Assembly (NCBI RefSeq): GCF_030269485.1
Contig: NZ_BSTL01000016.1
Span: 124,001-188,000, forward strand
Source: Actinoplanes sp. NBRC 103695
GTDB taxonomy: Bacteria; Actinomycetota; Actinomycetes; Mycobacteriales; Micromonosporaceae
Length of the DNA: 64,000 nucleotides
Reading direction: 5' to 3'
Positions within the stretch are counted from its first letter, which is position 1. Each line of letters starts with the position of its first letter. Both the position numbers and the translations under genes were made by a program. Below, piece after piece: positions 39,382-47,295 of the stretch. The notes beneath the pieces were generated by a model that worked only from the letters and a program-made list of their open reading frames with translations, had not been told where the DNA came from and ran no database searches.

Positions 39382-40680
39382 ATGCGCCGACTCATCGCCT
39401 TGGCAACCGCAGCCCTCATCGTCATCGGGCTGGGGCTGCTTTCCGCGTACGGAAATCGCTCCTCCTGCGGTGGACCTTGCCCCACGCCGCTGGCCGAGGG
39501 TTCCGACCAGTTCTGGTTCTACCACCGCGACCTGGGCCCGTCCGGCAGCATCACGGTGCGGCTGACCTCGATGACCGGCACGGTCACCTACCCGCCGAGG
39601 CCCGGCCTGGTGCCGTGGGCGAAGACCGGGATCATCGTCAAGGACGGCGTGCGTCCCGGCTCGTCTTACGCCGCGCTGATGCTGACCGGAGCGCACGGGG
39701 TCCGCTTCCAGCACGGCTTCGAGCACGACGTGGCCGGCGGCGACGGCAACTGGCTGCGCCTGACCCGCAGCGGCGACACGATCACCGGCGCCCAGTCCAC
39801 CGACGGCAAGCAGTGGCACACCGTCGGCACGGCGACCCTGTCCGGCCTGCCCGAGACGGCGCAGGTGGGCCTCTTCGCCACCTCACCCGGCGCGCTGACG
39901 GTGCTCCGCAACGGCACGGAGCAAACCCGCTTCACCCAGGCGGTGGGCGTCTTCGACAACGTCACCCCGTCGTCCGCCCCGTGGCGCAGCGAGCCGGTCG
40001 GCGAGATGAACATGACCGACTGGGAGAAGCATCACCACGCCTCCGGAGCCGTCTCGCAGGACGGCGTCATCACGGTCAGCGGTACGGGCGACATCGGCCC
40101 GCTCAGCGATCAGGGCGTGCTCACCGTGCGGTCGCTGATGCTCGGCCTGCCGATCGCGCTGATCATCCTGCTCGTTCTCGGCGCTCGTCCCCGCTGGCGG
40201 TTCCTGCCCTTGGCTTTCGCCGCCTTCGCCACCGGCCTGGTGGCCGTCGGTGTCACGGTGGCCGCGGGCTTCGCTGTGCTGCACGCTCACCACATCCCGG
40301 TCCAGCCACTGTCTCCGCTGACGGGCGCGCGGGTGATCATCGGCCTCGCCGTGGCGCTTGCACTGAGTGCCGTCCTTGCACAGGGGCTGTCCCGCTGGAC
40401 CCGGCGACCGTGGCTCGGTTCGGTGATCGCGGTGGCCCTGGTCTGCGTGCCCTACCTGCTCACGGCCCTGCCGCTGCTTCCCGATGCGGTGGCTTCGTGG
40501 CTGTTGCGGCTGACTCCGGCGGCCGGGTTCGCCGTGCAGCAGACCCTGGTCGAATACCCGCAGGTGGTCGCGAACTACGCGCCTTCGGCGGGTTACTTCC
40601 CGCTGCCTTGGTGGGGCGGGCTGGCGGTCCTGGCGGCCTACGCGGGGGTGGTGGTCGGTCTTTCCAAGATCAAGGCTTAG
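39382..40680 (+). CDS. DUF1349-like domain fused to ABC-2-like permease helices
   Basis: A 432-aa membrane protein. TM helix at residues 4-22, then an extracytoplasmic beta-sandwich of about 200 residues with DUF1349/concanavalin-like phrases (FWFYHRDLGPSGSITVRL, GNWLRLTRSGDTITGAQSTD, KQWHTVGTATLSGLPETAQV). Five or six C-terminal helices follow (from about residue 247) with an ABC-2 permease-style end (RLTPAAGFAVQQTLVEYPQV, WWGGLAVLAAYAGVVV). No ATP-binding gene is adjacent. It may be a permease carrying a lectin-like sensor, possibly for cell-envelope glycans. Divergent from the two-component genes, 75 bp apart, so co-regulation is plausible. Confidence 0.68.
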   Translation: MRRLIALATAALIVIGLGLLSAYGNRSSCGGPCPTPLAEGSDQFWFYHRDLGPSGSITVRLTSMTGTVTYPPRPGLVPWAKTGIIVKDGVRPGSSYAALMLTGAHGVRFQHGFEHDVAGGDGNWLRLTRSGDTITGAQSTDGKQWHTVGTATLSGLPETAQVGLFATSPGALTVLRNGTEQTRFTQAVGVFDNVTPSSAPWRSEPVGEMNMTDWEKHHHASGAVSQDGVITVSGTGDIGPLSDQGVLTVRSLMLGLPIALIILLVLGARPRWRFLPLAFAAFATGLVAVGVTVAAGFAVLHAHHIPVQPLSPLTGARVIIGLAVALALSAVLAQGLSRWTRRPWLGSVIAVALVCVPYLLTALPLLPDAVASWLLRLTPAAGFAVQQTLVEYPQVVANYAPSAGYFPLPWWGGLAVLAAYAGVVVGLSKIKA

Positions 40681-40795
40681 GTACGCGCAGCGAACGGTCC
40701 CGGCCTGGATCAGACGCTTCCGTAGGTCACGTGTCCGTCCGGGGTGGTGGTGGGTGTCTCGGGTTGCGGTCGACGGTGAGGAGGTGTCTCGGGCT

Positions 40796-41632
40796 TCAGC
40801 CGCCGGCGAGGAGGTGGAGGGCGGCGGCCACCGTGTTGGCCATCGCGTCTCGGGCCGGTGCGATGTACTTGCGGGGGTCCACCAGGCCGGGCTGGTCGGC
40901 GAGTGTGGCTCGGACCGCGCCGGTGAAGGCTGTGTTCAGGGCCGTGCCGATGTTGATCTTGACCATGCCGGCGTGGACGGCCTTGGTCAGTTCGTCGTCC
41001 GGGACGCCTGAGGAGCCGTGCAGGACCAAGGGCACGGGCACAGCCTCGCGCAGGCGGGCGATCAGGTCGTGGTCGAGTGTTGCGGTGCGCGTCAGCATCG
41101 CGTGGGACGAGCCGACTGCCACGGCCAGCGCGTCGATGCCGGTCGCCGTTACGTAGGCTGCCGCCTCCGCCGGGTCTGTGCGCACACCCGGGGCGTGCGC
41201 GCCGTCCTTGCCGCCGACCTCGCCCAGTTCGCTCTCCACCCAGAGGCCCTGGGCGTGGCACCGTTCCGCGGCGGCACGGGTTGCGGCCACGTTCTCCTCG
41301 AAGGGTCGCTTCGACGCGTCGTACATCGCCGAGCCGAAACCGTTGCCTGCGGCCTGGTCCAGCAACTCGTCGTCCTCGACGTGGTCCAGGTGCAGGGCCA
41401 CCGGCACGGCGGCCGCCTCGGCGACGCTCAGCGCGGCCGCGGCGATCGGGGCCAGCCGGCCGTGGTGGAACTTCACCGCGTTCTGGCTGATCTGCAGAAT
41501 CACCGGAAGACCGGCCTGTTCGGCGCCGGTCACGATCGCCTCGGCGTGCTCGATCATGATCACGTTGAAGGCGCCCGCCGCGCCGCCGGCCGCACGCGCC
41601 CGCTCGATCAGCTCTCCGGTCGGGGTGAACAT
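40796..41632 (-). CDS. Class II (zinc) fructose/tagatose-bisphosphate aldolase family
   Basis: A 278-aa enzyme cleaving a ketose bisphosphate or phosphate into triose phosphates. Zinc/substrate motifs: GAFNVIMIEHAEAIV, VALHLDHVEDDELL (zinc His pair), GFGSAMYDAS (the SVMxDxS equivalent), ESELGEVGGKDG, PLVLHGSSGVPDDE (zinc His) and KINIGTALNTAFT. The length and GatY/KbaY-like sequence point to tagatose- or fructose-bisphosphate aldolase within the sugar locus. Divergent from the PfkB kinase that would supply its substrate. ATG 41632 follows AGGAGC. Confidence 0.88.
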   Translation of the reverse strand: MFTPTGELIERARAAGGAAGAFNVIMIEHAEAIVTGAEQAGLPVILQISQNAVKFHHGRLAPIAAAALSVAEAAAVPVALHLDHVEDDELLDQAAGNGFGSAMYDASKRPFEENVAATRAAAERCHAQGLWVESELGEVGGKDGAHAPGVRTDPAEAAAYVTATGIDALAVAVGSSHAMLTRTATLDHDLIARLREAVPVPLVLHGSSGVPDDELTKAVHAGMVKINIGTALNTAFTGAVRATLADQPGLVDPRKYIAPARDAMANTVAAALHLLAGG

Positions 41633-41763
41633 GGTTGCTCCTTGGTGTTTCTCAGCGAAGTGGTTCGGGGCGGCCGGGCCCGGTCAGGACGGCGACCTCG
41701 GTGGCCGCTCTCGGCCTTTGGTATGGGGTTCGGGTCGAAGGTGCCGGCCACCAGCGTGACAAC

Positions 41764-41916
41764 GGTCGCCCCGGCTGGCGCCACCGCCTCCACGAGCTCG
41801 ACCACGGCGTGTGGTCGCCCTGGCCGGCGCCACCGCCTCCACGAGTGACTCGACCACGGCGTGTGGTCGCCCCGGCCGGCGCCACCGCCCCCACGAGTAA
41901 CTCGACCACGACGTGT
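41764..41916. repeat. Three 49-52 bp tandem repeats in the aldolase/kinase promoter gap
   Basis: Units begin GGTCGCCCCGGCCGGCG and end CTCGACCAC(G)GCGTGT at 41764-41812, 41813-41864 and 41865-41916; the first lacks 3 bp. The 480-base gap 41633-42112 has no supported gene otherwise. Confidence 0.9.
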
Positions 41917-42035
41917 GGTCGCGCAGGCCGCGCGCCAGCGCCGTCGGCGACCGCGCCGTGCGCCGTGACTCGATCGGGGCCACCACGATCATTCTGCGAT
42001 CGAGTCAACTGATCGAACGCGCAGCTGTCAACAGC

Positions 42036-42044
42036 CGTTTGTGC
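42036..42044 (+). promoter_or_regulatory. Candidate DeoR-type operator CGTTTGTGC
   Basis: The same CGTTTGnGC core occurs before the SIS gene (47241-47249) and the DeoR gene (48677-48685). Here it lies 69 bp before the PfkB kinase start, close to where a promoter should be. Confidence 0.45.
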
Positions 42045-42112
42045 GCGTATGGTGCTGTCCAGCGCTGAGAAGCGGCATTCGAGCATTTCACAGTGAGCGT
42101 TTAGGAGCGAGC

Positions 42113-43021
42113 GTGGACGTACTGGTCGTCGGTGACGCCAACCCGGATCTGATCCTGCGGGGGGACGTGCGGCCTCGATTCGGGCAGGCCGAGCAGCTGC
42201 TGACGGCGGCCGACCTGGTGCTCGGCGGGTCGGCGTCGATCACCGCCGCGGGGCTGGGGCGGCTCGGGGTGCGTACGGCGCTGCTCACCAAGATCGGGCG
42301 CGACGTCTTCGGTGACGTGACCCGGCGGGCCATCACCGGCCGCGGGGTCGAGCTGCGGGAGGTCGACCGCGACGACGACACCCCGACCGGGATCAGCGTG
42401 ATCCTCTCCGAGGTGGCGGACAAGGCGATCCTGACCTTGCCGGGCACCATCCCGGTGCTGCGCCCCTCCGACATCACCGGCGAGCATCTGGCCGGCGTCC
42501 GGCATCTGCACGTGGCCAGCCTCTACCTGCAGCCCGCGCTGGCCGCGGGGCTCGCGGACGTCTTCGGGCGCGCTCGGGCCTCCGGGCTCACCACTTCGCT
42601 GGACACGAACTGGGATCCGACCGGGAAGTGGGAGTCGATCGGGGCGATTCTCGAGCACACCGACGTGTTCCTGCCGAACGCCAACGAGCTTCGGGCGGTG
42701 ACGGGCTTGAGTGATCTGGACGAGGCGGCGCGGTCGCTCGGGGACACCACCGTGGTCATGAAGGACGGCGAGCACGGCGCTCGGGCGTGGTGGGACGGGC
42801 GTCGGGTGGCGACGCCCGGTCACGTCGTCGACGTGGTGGACACGACCGGTGCGGGGGACAGCTTCAACGCCGGGTTCCTGGCCGCGAGGCTGCAGGGTGA
42901 GACGGTCGAGTCGGCGTTGCGGTGGGCGGTGGCAGCCGGGTCGCTGAGCACCCGTGCGGCCGGAGGGACAGCCGCGCAGGCGACTCGCGAGGATGTGCTG
43001 GCACTGATCGGCGGCGCGTAG
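42113..43021 (+). CDS. PfkB-family carbohydrate kinase
   Basis: A 302-aa ribokinase-fold sugar kinase. N-terminal VLVVGDANPDLIL and GGSASITAAGLGRLG (substrate/PfkB signature 1), LDTNWDPTGKW mid-domain, NANELRAVTG, and catalytic signature 2 VDTTGAGDSFNAGFLAARLQ with the base Asp and anion hole. The substrate is likely a sugar or sugar phosphate used by the adjacent class II aldolase (tagatose/fructose-6-phosphate type). The GTG at 42113 has AGGAG 6 nt upstream; the earlier in-frame GTG at 42041 lies inside the operator-like motif. Confidence 0.9.
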   Translation: MDVLVVGDANPDLILRGDVRPRFGQAEQLLTAADLVLGGSASITAAGLGRLGVRTALLTKIGRDVFGDVTRRAITGRGVELREVDRDDDTPTGISVILSEVADKAILTLPGTIPVLRPSDITGEHLAGVRHLHVASLYLQPALAAGLADVFGRARASGLTTSLDTNWDPTGKWESIGAILEHTDVFLPNANELRAVTGLSDLDEAARSLGDTTVVMKDGEHGARAWWDGRRVATPGHVVDVVDTTGAGDSFNAGFLAARLQGETVESALRWAVAAGSLSTRAAGGTAAQATREDVLALIGGA

Positions 43022-43035
43022 CCGGTCGAGTATTT

Positions 43036-43221
43036 TCAACCCAGGTCGAGGGTGGCCTGGAAATGGGTGCCGAGTTTGTCGTAGCGGGTTGCCATGCCGC
43101 GCCGGTGCTTGCGCCGGTTGAAGCCGCGTTCGACCTGGTTACGCGGCTGGTGGGCGGCCGGGTCGAACGCGCGCGGCCGGCCGCCGTTACAGCCTCCGTG
43201 TTTGCGGTTGGTGATCCGCGA
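43036..43221 (-). mobile_element. IS5-family transposase C-terminal remnant
   Basis: The minus strand encodes about 60 residues, SRITNRKHGGCNGGRPRAFD, then QPRNQVERGFNRRKH and RGMATRYDKLGTHFQATLDL, ending in a stop at 43036. The GRPxAFD..RNxVER.FNRxK..RGxATRYDK pattern is the C-terminus of IS5-group transposases. The rest of the element and its inverted repeats are absent, so it is a fossil between the PfkB kinase and the ABC permease. Confidence 0.8.
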
Positions 43222-43229
43222 GACGGAAC

Positions 43230-44051
43230 CTAGCCCTTCAGGCCGGTGAACGTCATCGTGGCGATGAACTTCTTCTGGGCTATCAGGAACGCGATGATCA
43301 GCGGCATCGTCGCCAGGACGTTGCCGGCCATCAGCTGGGACCATTCGGTGCGGCGGGTGCCCTGGAAGCTGGCCAGGCCCACCTGGATCGTGAACTTGCT
43401 GTCGTCGCTGATCGCCACCAGCGGCCACAGCAGGTCGTTCCAGCTGGACAGCAACGTGAAGACGGCCAGGGTGGCCAGCGCGGGCCGGGCCAGGGGCAAT
43501 ACCACGCTGGTGAAGGTGCGCAGGGTGGAGGCGCCGTCCAGTCTGGCCGCCTCCTCGAGTTCCACCGGCAGCCCCAGGAAGAACTGCCGCATGAGGAAGA
43601 TCCCGAAGGCGGACGCCAGCCACGGTACGAAGGCCGCGGCCAGGGAGTCGACGATGCCGGCCCGGGCGAACATCAGGTAGGTGGGGATCATCAGCAGCTG
43701 GATGGGGATCATCACGGTGGCCAGGATCAGCATGAACGCGAGGCCCCGGCCGGCGAACTTGAGGCGGGCGAAACCGTAGCCGGCGAGTGAGCAGAGGATC
43801 AGGTGGGAGACGACCGAGATGGCCGACACGAGCACCGTGTTCGCCAGCCAGCGCAGCACCGGCGTCTCGGTCAGCAGGGCCTTGTAGCCCTCCAGGTGCA
43901 GGCTGGTGGGCAGCAGCTGGGGCGGGAACTGGTTGATCTCCGCCGTGGACATGAAGCTGGTCAGGACCATCTGCACGAGCGGCAGCACGAAGATCAGTGC
44001 CATCGGCATCAGCAGCAGGTGCCACGGGCTGAAGGGGAGCCTGCGACGCAT
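43230..44051 (-). CDS. Sugar ABC transporter permease, MalG type
   Basis: A 273-aa inner-membrane permease with six TM helices. It shows the coupling EAA loop ELEEAARLDGASTLRTFTSVVLPLARPALA and a typical C-terminal FIATMTFTGLKG ending in KG. It pairs with the MalF-type permease upstream (TGATG overlap at 44049-44053) to form the membrane channel. It is the last intact gene of the importer operon; 8 bp downstream lies the IS5 fragment. No ATPase gene is present, so a shared MsiK-like ATPase elsewhere is likely, as is common in actinomycetes. Confidence 0.92.
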   Translation of the reverse strand: MRRRLPFSPWHLLLMPMALIFVLPLVQMVLTSFMSTAEINQFPPQLLPTSLHLEGYKALLTETPVLRWLANTVLVSAISVVSHLILCSLAGYGFARLKFAGRGLAFMLILATVMIPIQLLMIPTYLMFARAGIVDSLAAAFVPWLASAFGIFLMRQFFLGLPVELEEAARLDGASTLRTFTSVVLPLARPALATLAVFTLLSSWNDLLWPLVAISDDSKFTIQVGLASFQGTRRTEWSQLMAGNVLATMPLIIAFLIAQKKFIATMTFTGLKG

Positions 44052-44995
44052 CAGAACGCCTCCGTACCGCGGCGGCGGCCGTACCAGATGACCAGCGCGG
44101 ACAGGAGCAGGGTCACCGCGAAGAGCAGGTACGCGGCGGCCGCTCCGTACCCGAGTCTCTGGGTCTGGAAAGCCAGCTCGTAGATGTAGTAGACGACGGT
44201 CTGGGTGCTGTTGAGCGGCCCGCCGCGGGTGGTGGTGTAGATCAGGTCGAAGAGCTGCAGCGCCGTGATGGTCTGCCAGATCGCGGTGAACACCGTGACC
44301 GGCCGCAGCTCGGGCAGGGTGACGTGCAGGAAGATCCGCCAGGGTGAGGCGCCGTCGGTGCGCGCCGCCTCGATCAGTTCCTTGGGGATGTCCTGGAGCG
44401 CGGCCAGGTAGATGACCGCGGTGAAGCCGATCTCGCCCCACAGCGCGATGATGCAGATGATGTACATCGCCTGGCCGGGGCTTTCCAGGAACTGCTGCGC
44501 GGGGATGCCCAGGTTGCGGAGGATCTCGTTGGCCGCGCCGAACTGCGGGTTGAAGACGAAGCCGGCGAGGATGCCGGTGGCCGCGGCGGACGCGACGTAC
44601 GGCACGAAGATGCAGGTGCGGTAGAAGCCGATCAGCCGGATCTTCTGGTTCAGCGCGATCGCCACGAGGATGCCGATGACGATCGAGGCGGGTACGAACA
44701 GCGCGGTCAGCAGCAGCGTGTGCTGGGCGGCCGCGGCCATGTCGGGGTCGCCGGCCAGCCGCTGGTAGTTCTGCCAGCCGACCTGGGTGGCCGGGGCGAT
44801 GCCGTTCCATTTGGCCCGGGAGATGAAGAACGCCCAGACGGCGGGGAACAGTGACAGCCCGACGACGATCAGGGTGGCCGGCCCGGCGAACGCCCAGCCG
44901 GTGAGGTGGCGGGACAGCGCCCGGCGGCCCGACTGGGGCCGCCGGTGACCGGCCGGTGCCGCGGAGCGCGGCGTTGCGGCGAAGGTCAGCGCCAT
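44051..44995 (-). CDS. Sugar ABC transporter permease, MalF type
   Basis: A 314-aa permease with a basic N-terminus and six TM helices (first near residues 35-57). The EAA loop is ELIEAARTDGASPWRIFLHVTLPELRPV. DLIYTTTRGGPLNSTQTVVYYIYE is the typical extracytoplasmic/late-helix phrase of this subfamily. It overlaps the MalG-type gene and follows the solute-binding-protein stop codon by 1 bp, so all three are one transcript. Confidence 0.92.
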   Translation of the reverse strand: MALTFAATPRSAAPAGHRRPQSGRRALSRHLTGWAFAGPATLIVVGLSLFPAVWAFFISRAKWNGIAPATQVGWQNYQRLAGDPDMAAAAQHTLLLTALFVPASIVIGILVAIALNQKIRLIGFYRTCIFVPYVASAAATGILAGFVFNPQFGAANEILRNLGIPAQQFLESPGQAMYIICIIALWGEIGFTAVIYLAALQDIPKELIEAARTDGASPWRIFLHVTLPELRPVTVFTAIWQTITALQLFDLIYTTTRGGPLNSTQTVVYYIYELAFQTQRLGYGAAAAYLLFAVTLLLSALVIWYGRRRGTEAF

Positions 44996-44996
44996 C

Positions 44997-46313
44997 TCAT
45001 TCCTCCACTGCGTCGGCGGACTTCTTGGCCGCCGCGTCGAGCGCCTCCTTGGCGGTGGCCTTGCCCTGCAGCACCTGGGCGATGGCGTCGCCGACGTTGC
45101 GGGACAGCACCTCGTAACCGGCGACGGTGGGGCGGGCCTTCTTGGCGTTGGCCAGGTTGTCGAAGAACTTCTGCCCGCCCTTGTACTCCTCGGTGTACTT
45201 CTTGAAGGCGGGGGTGTCCTTCTCGGTGGTGCGCAACGGCAGGTTACCCACGGCGAGGTTCCACTTGGCGTCGGTTTCCGCGCTGGTCAGCCATTTGGCG
45301 AACTCGCGGGTGGCGCCGGCCCGGTTGGCGTCGGAGTGATCGAAGAGCACCCACAGGTCGGGGCCGGAGACGGTGGTGTGGTCGCCGTTGGTGCCGGGCA
45401 GCAGGGCCACGTCGTAGTCGAGCTTGGCCGTCTTGAGGTCGAGCAGCGACCACGGTCCGGAGATCATCATGCCGACCCGGCCGCTGTTGAAGAGGGGGCC
45501 GTACTTCTCGTCGGTCTGGTCGAGGTACATCGACTTGTCGTCGACCGCGATCTGCCGGAGCGTCTCCAGCGCCTTGACTCCGGCGTCGGAGTTGAAGGTC
45601 GGCTTGGTGCCGTCGAGGATCTCCCCGCCGTTCTGCCACAGCAGCGGCCACAGGTGCCAGGTGGTGTCCTCGCTGCCGGAGACGGAGTACGCGGTGCCGT
45701 ACTGGTTCTTCGCCGGGTTGGTCAGCTTCTTCGCGGTCGCCCGGAAGTCCTCCCAGGTCCAGTCGTCCTTCGGGTACGGCAGGCCGGCCTCGTCGAACAT
45801 CTTCTTGTTGTAGATGACGGCCAGGTTGTCCACCAGCGCCGGTACGCCGATCACCTTGCCCTTGGAGGTGGCCACCTCCCGTGCGGCCGGCGGCATGTCG
45901 TTCCAGCCGAACGACGGCTCCTGCACGTACGACGTGAGGTCCTGCGTCTTCCCGCTCGCGCCGAGGTCACCGGCCCAGTTGCCGAAGGCGTACGAGATGT
46001 CGGGGTAGCTTCCACCGGCGAAGCCGGCCGACAGCTTGGTGAGCAGGTCGTCCACGGTGGGCGCGCCGGGGGCCGCCTTGATGGTCACGTTCGGGTGGAG
46101 CTTCGTGTACTCGGTGGCCAGTCCCTCCGCCACCTTCTGCGCCTCACTGGTCTGCCCGGTCCACCAGGTGAGCTCCACCTTGGCGTTGGGGTCGTACCCC
46201 GCGGCGTCGTCCTTGCCGTCGTCGGTCGTTCCGCCCATGCAGGCGGACAGGAGAAGAAGGGTCGCGCTCAGTCCGCCCAGGATCAGGCGGCCGCGCCGGA
46301 GGGTGGTCGTCAT
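44997..46313 (-). CDS. Sugar ABC transporter solute-binding lipoprotein
   Basis: A 438-aa extracytoplasmic binding protein of the family 1 (maltose/oligosaccharide) type. Lipoprotein signal with lipobox LLSAC (Cys25). Phrases include VELTWWTGQTSEAQ, IGVPALVDNLAVIYNKKMFDEAGL, GRVGMMISGPWSLLDL and a FAKWLTSAETDAKW helix. Trp-rich pockets fit an oligosaccharide or glycoside ligand. It starts 20 bp after the SIS gene, probably in the same operon. The sugar is likely one processed by the GH4 enzyme encoded upstream. Confidence 0.92.
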   Translation of the reverse strand: MTTTLRRGRLILGGLSATLLLLSACMGGTTDDGKDDAAGYDPNAKVELTWWTGQTSEAQKVAEGLATEYTKLHPNVTIKAAPGAPTVDDLLTKLSAGFAGGSYPDISYAFGNWAGDLGASGKTQDLTSYVQEPSFGWNDMPPAAREVATSKGKVIGVPALVDNLAVIYNKKMFDEAGLPYPKDDWTWEDFRATAKKLTNPAKNQYGTAYSVSGSEDTTWHLWPLLWQNGGEILDGTKPTFNSDAGVKALETLRQIAVDDKSMYLDQTDEKYGPLFNSGRVGMMISGPWSLLDLKTAKLDYDVALLPGTNGDHTTVSGPDLWVLFDHSDANRAGATREFAKWLTSAETDAKWNLAVGNLPLRTTEKDTPAFKKYTEEYKGGQKFFDNLANAKKARPTVAGYEVLSRNVGDAIAQVLQGKATAKEALDAAAKKSADAVEE

Positions 46314-46333
46314 CGGCTTAAACCTCTATTTCG

Positions 46334-47224
46334 TCAGGCCACGGCGTCCGTGAGGACGACCGACCGGGTCAGCAAACGGGGGCGGTCGGGATCGAGGCCG
46401 CGATGTGCGGCGAGAGCCAGCGCGAAGCGCTGGGCGAGGACGAGCTGGGCGAGAGGGTCGAGACGATCGCGGTACGCGGTGGCACCGGCCGATCGCGCTA
46501 CCTCGTCGAGGCCGGCCGCGACACCGCCGAACGACCAGACGAGGCTGCTGTGCCCGGCGACCGCCACCGGTCCGTGCCGGAAGTCGCCCGCCGGGTACGA
46601 CTCGGAGTAGGCCTGGGCGGCCTCCCGGACCTTGAGCGCGGCCTCGTGGGCCAGCCCGACGGTCCAGCCGGTGCCGAGGAAGACCAGGTGTTCGATGGTG
46701 GACGGGTCGGCGGGCAGCGGGGCGGCGAGCGCCTCCCGCCCGTCCGCGGCCAGCCCGGCGAGGTCCTCGCCGAACGCGGCCCGGGCGAGGGCCAGGACGG
46801 TGGTCGGGAATCGGGTCTGGACGACGCTGCTCTCGTCGGCGAAGTCGAGCAGCAGCCGGGTGTCGGTCAGGGCGTCGACGGGCATCCCGGCGACGGCGGT
46901 GATCGCCACCTTGTGGGCGTCCGCGGGGGCCACGCGGAGCGCGTCCAGCACCTCGGTGGAGGTGCCGGACCGGGTGACCGCGACGATCCGGTCGTAGCGG
47001 CGGCGCGGAACGTATTCGGAGGCGCAGACCGCGTCGGTCTCGCCGAGCCCGGCACTCTCCCGGAGCTCGGCGATGCTCTGCGCGACGAACCAGGAGGTGC
47101 CGCAGCCCAGGACGAGCATGCGTTCACCGGGTGCGGCGAGGGCCGCCGTGGCCTCCCCGGCCAGCCCGAGGGACTGCTCCCAGACCGCGGGCTGGCTGGC
47201 AATCTCCGAAGACGTGTAATTCAT
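46334..47224 (-). CDS. SIS-domain sugar isomerase/deaminase (AgaS/GlmS-like)
   Basis: A 296-aa protein with two SIS modules. MLVLGCGTSWFVAQSIAELRE, then RIVAVTRSGTSTEVLDALR (phosphosugar-binding SGTSTE) in the first; LVFLGTGWTVGLAHEAALKVREAAQAYSESYPAGDFRHGP in the second, with the conserved E..YP..E/DFRHGP segment of GlmS/AgaS isomerase domains. It probably isomerises or deaminates an aminosugar phosphate. First gene of the importer operon; its 71-bp upstream region holds two operator-like motifs. Confidence 0.87.
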   Translation of the reverse strand: MNYTSSEIASQPAVWEQSLGLAGEATAALAAPGERMLVLGCGTSWFVAQSIAELRESAGLGETDAVCASEYVPRRRYDRIVAVTRSGTSTEVLDALRVAPADAHKVAITAVAGMPVDALTDTRLLLDFADESSVVQTRFPTTVLALARAAFGEDLAGLAADGREALAAPLPADPSTIEHLVFLGTGWTVGLAHEAALKVREAAQAYSESYPAGDFRHGPVAVAGHSSLVWSFGGVAAGLDEVARSAGATAYRDRLDPLAQLVLAQRFALALAAHRGLDPDRPRLLTRSVVLTDAVA

Positions 47225-47240
47225 GTTCGAGGATTATGCT

Positions 47241-47277
47241 CGTTTGCGCTCGCTTAACAAGATCTCGCCAACAAACG
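47241..47277. promoter_or_regulatory. Two operator-like motifs before the SIS/ABC operon
   Basis: CGTTTGCGC (47241-47249, plus strand) and its relative CGTTTGTTGGCG (minus strand, 47266-47277) lie just upstream of ATG 47224. They match the motif seen at the DeoR and PfkB promoters. Confidence 0.5.
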
Positions 47278-47295
47278 AACATTCTGGGTTGCGCG

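Noticed and set aside
43036..44025. A long minus-strand frame reading through the IS5 fragment into the permease gene
   Set aside because: Only the last 60 codons have transposase homology; the remainder is the shadow of the MalG-type permease.
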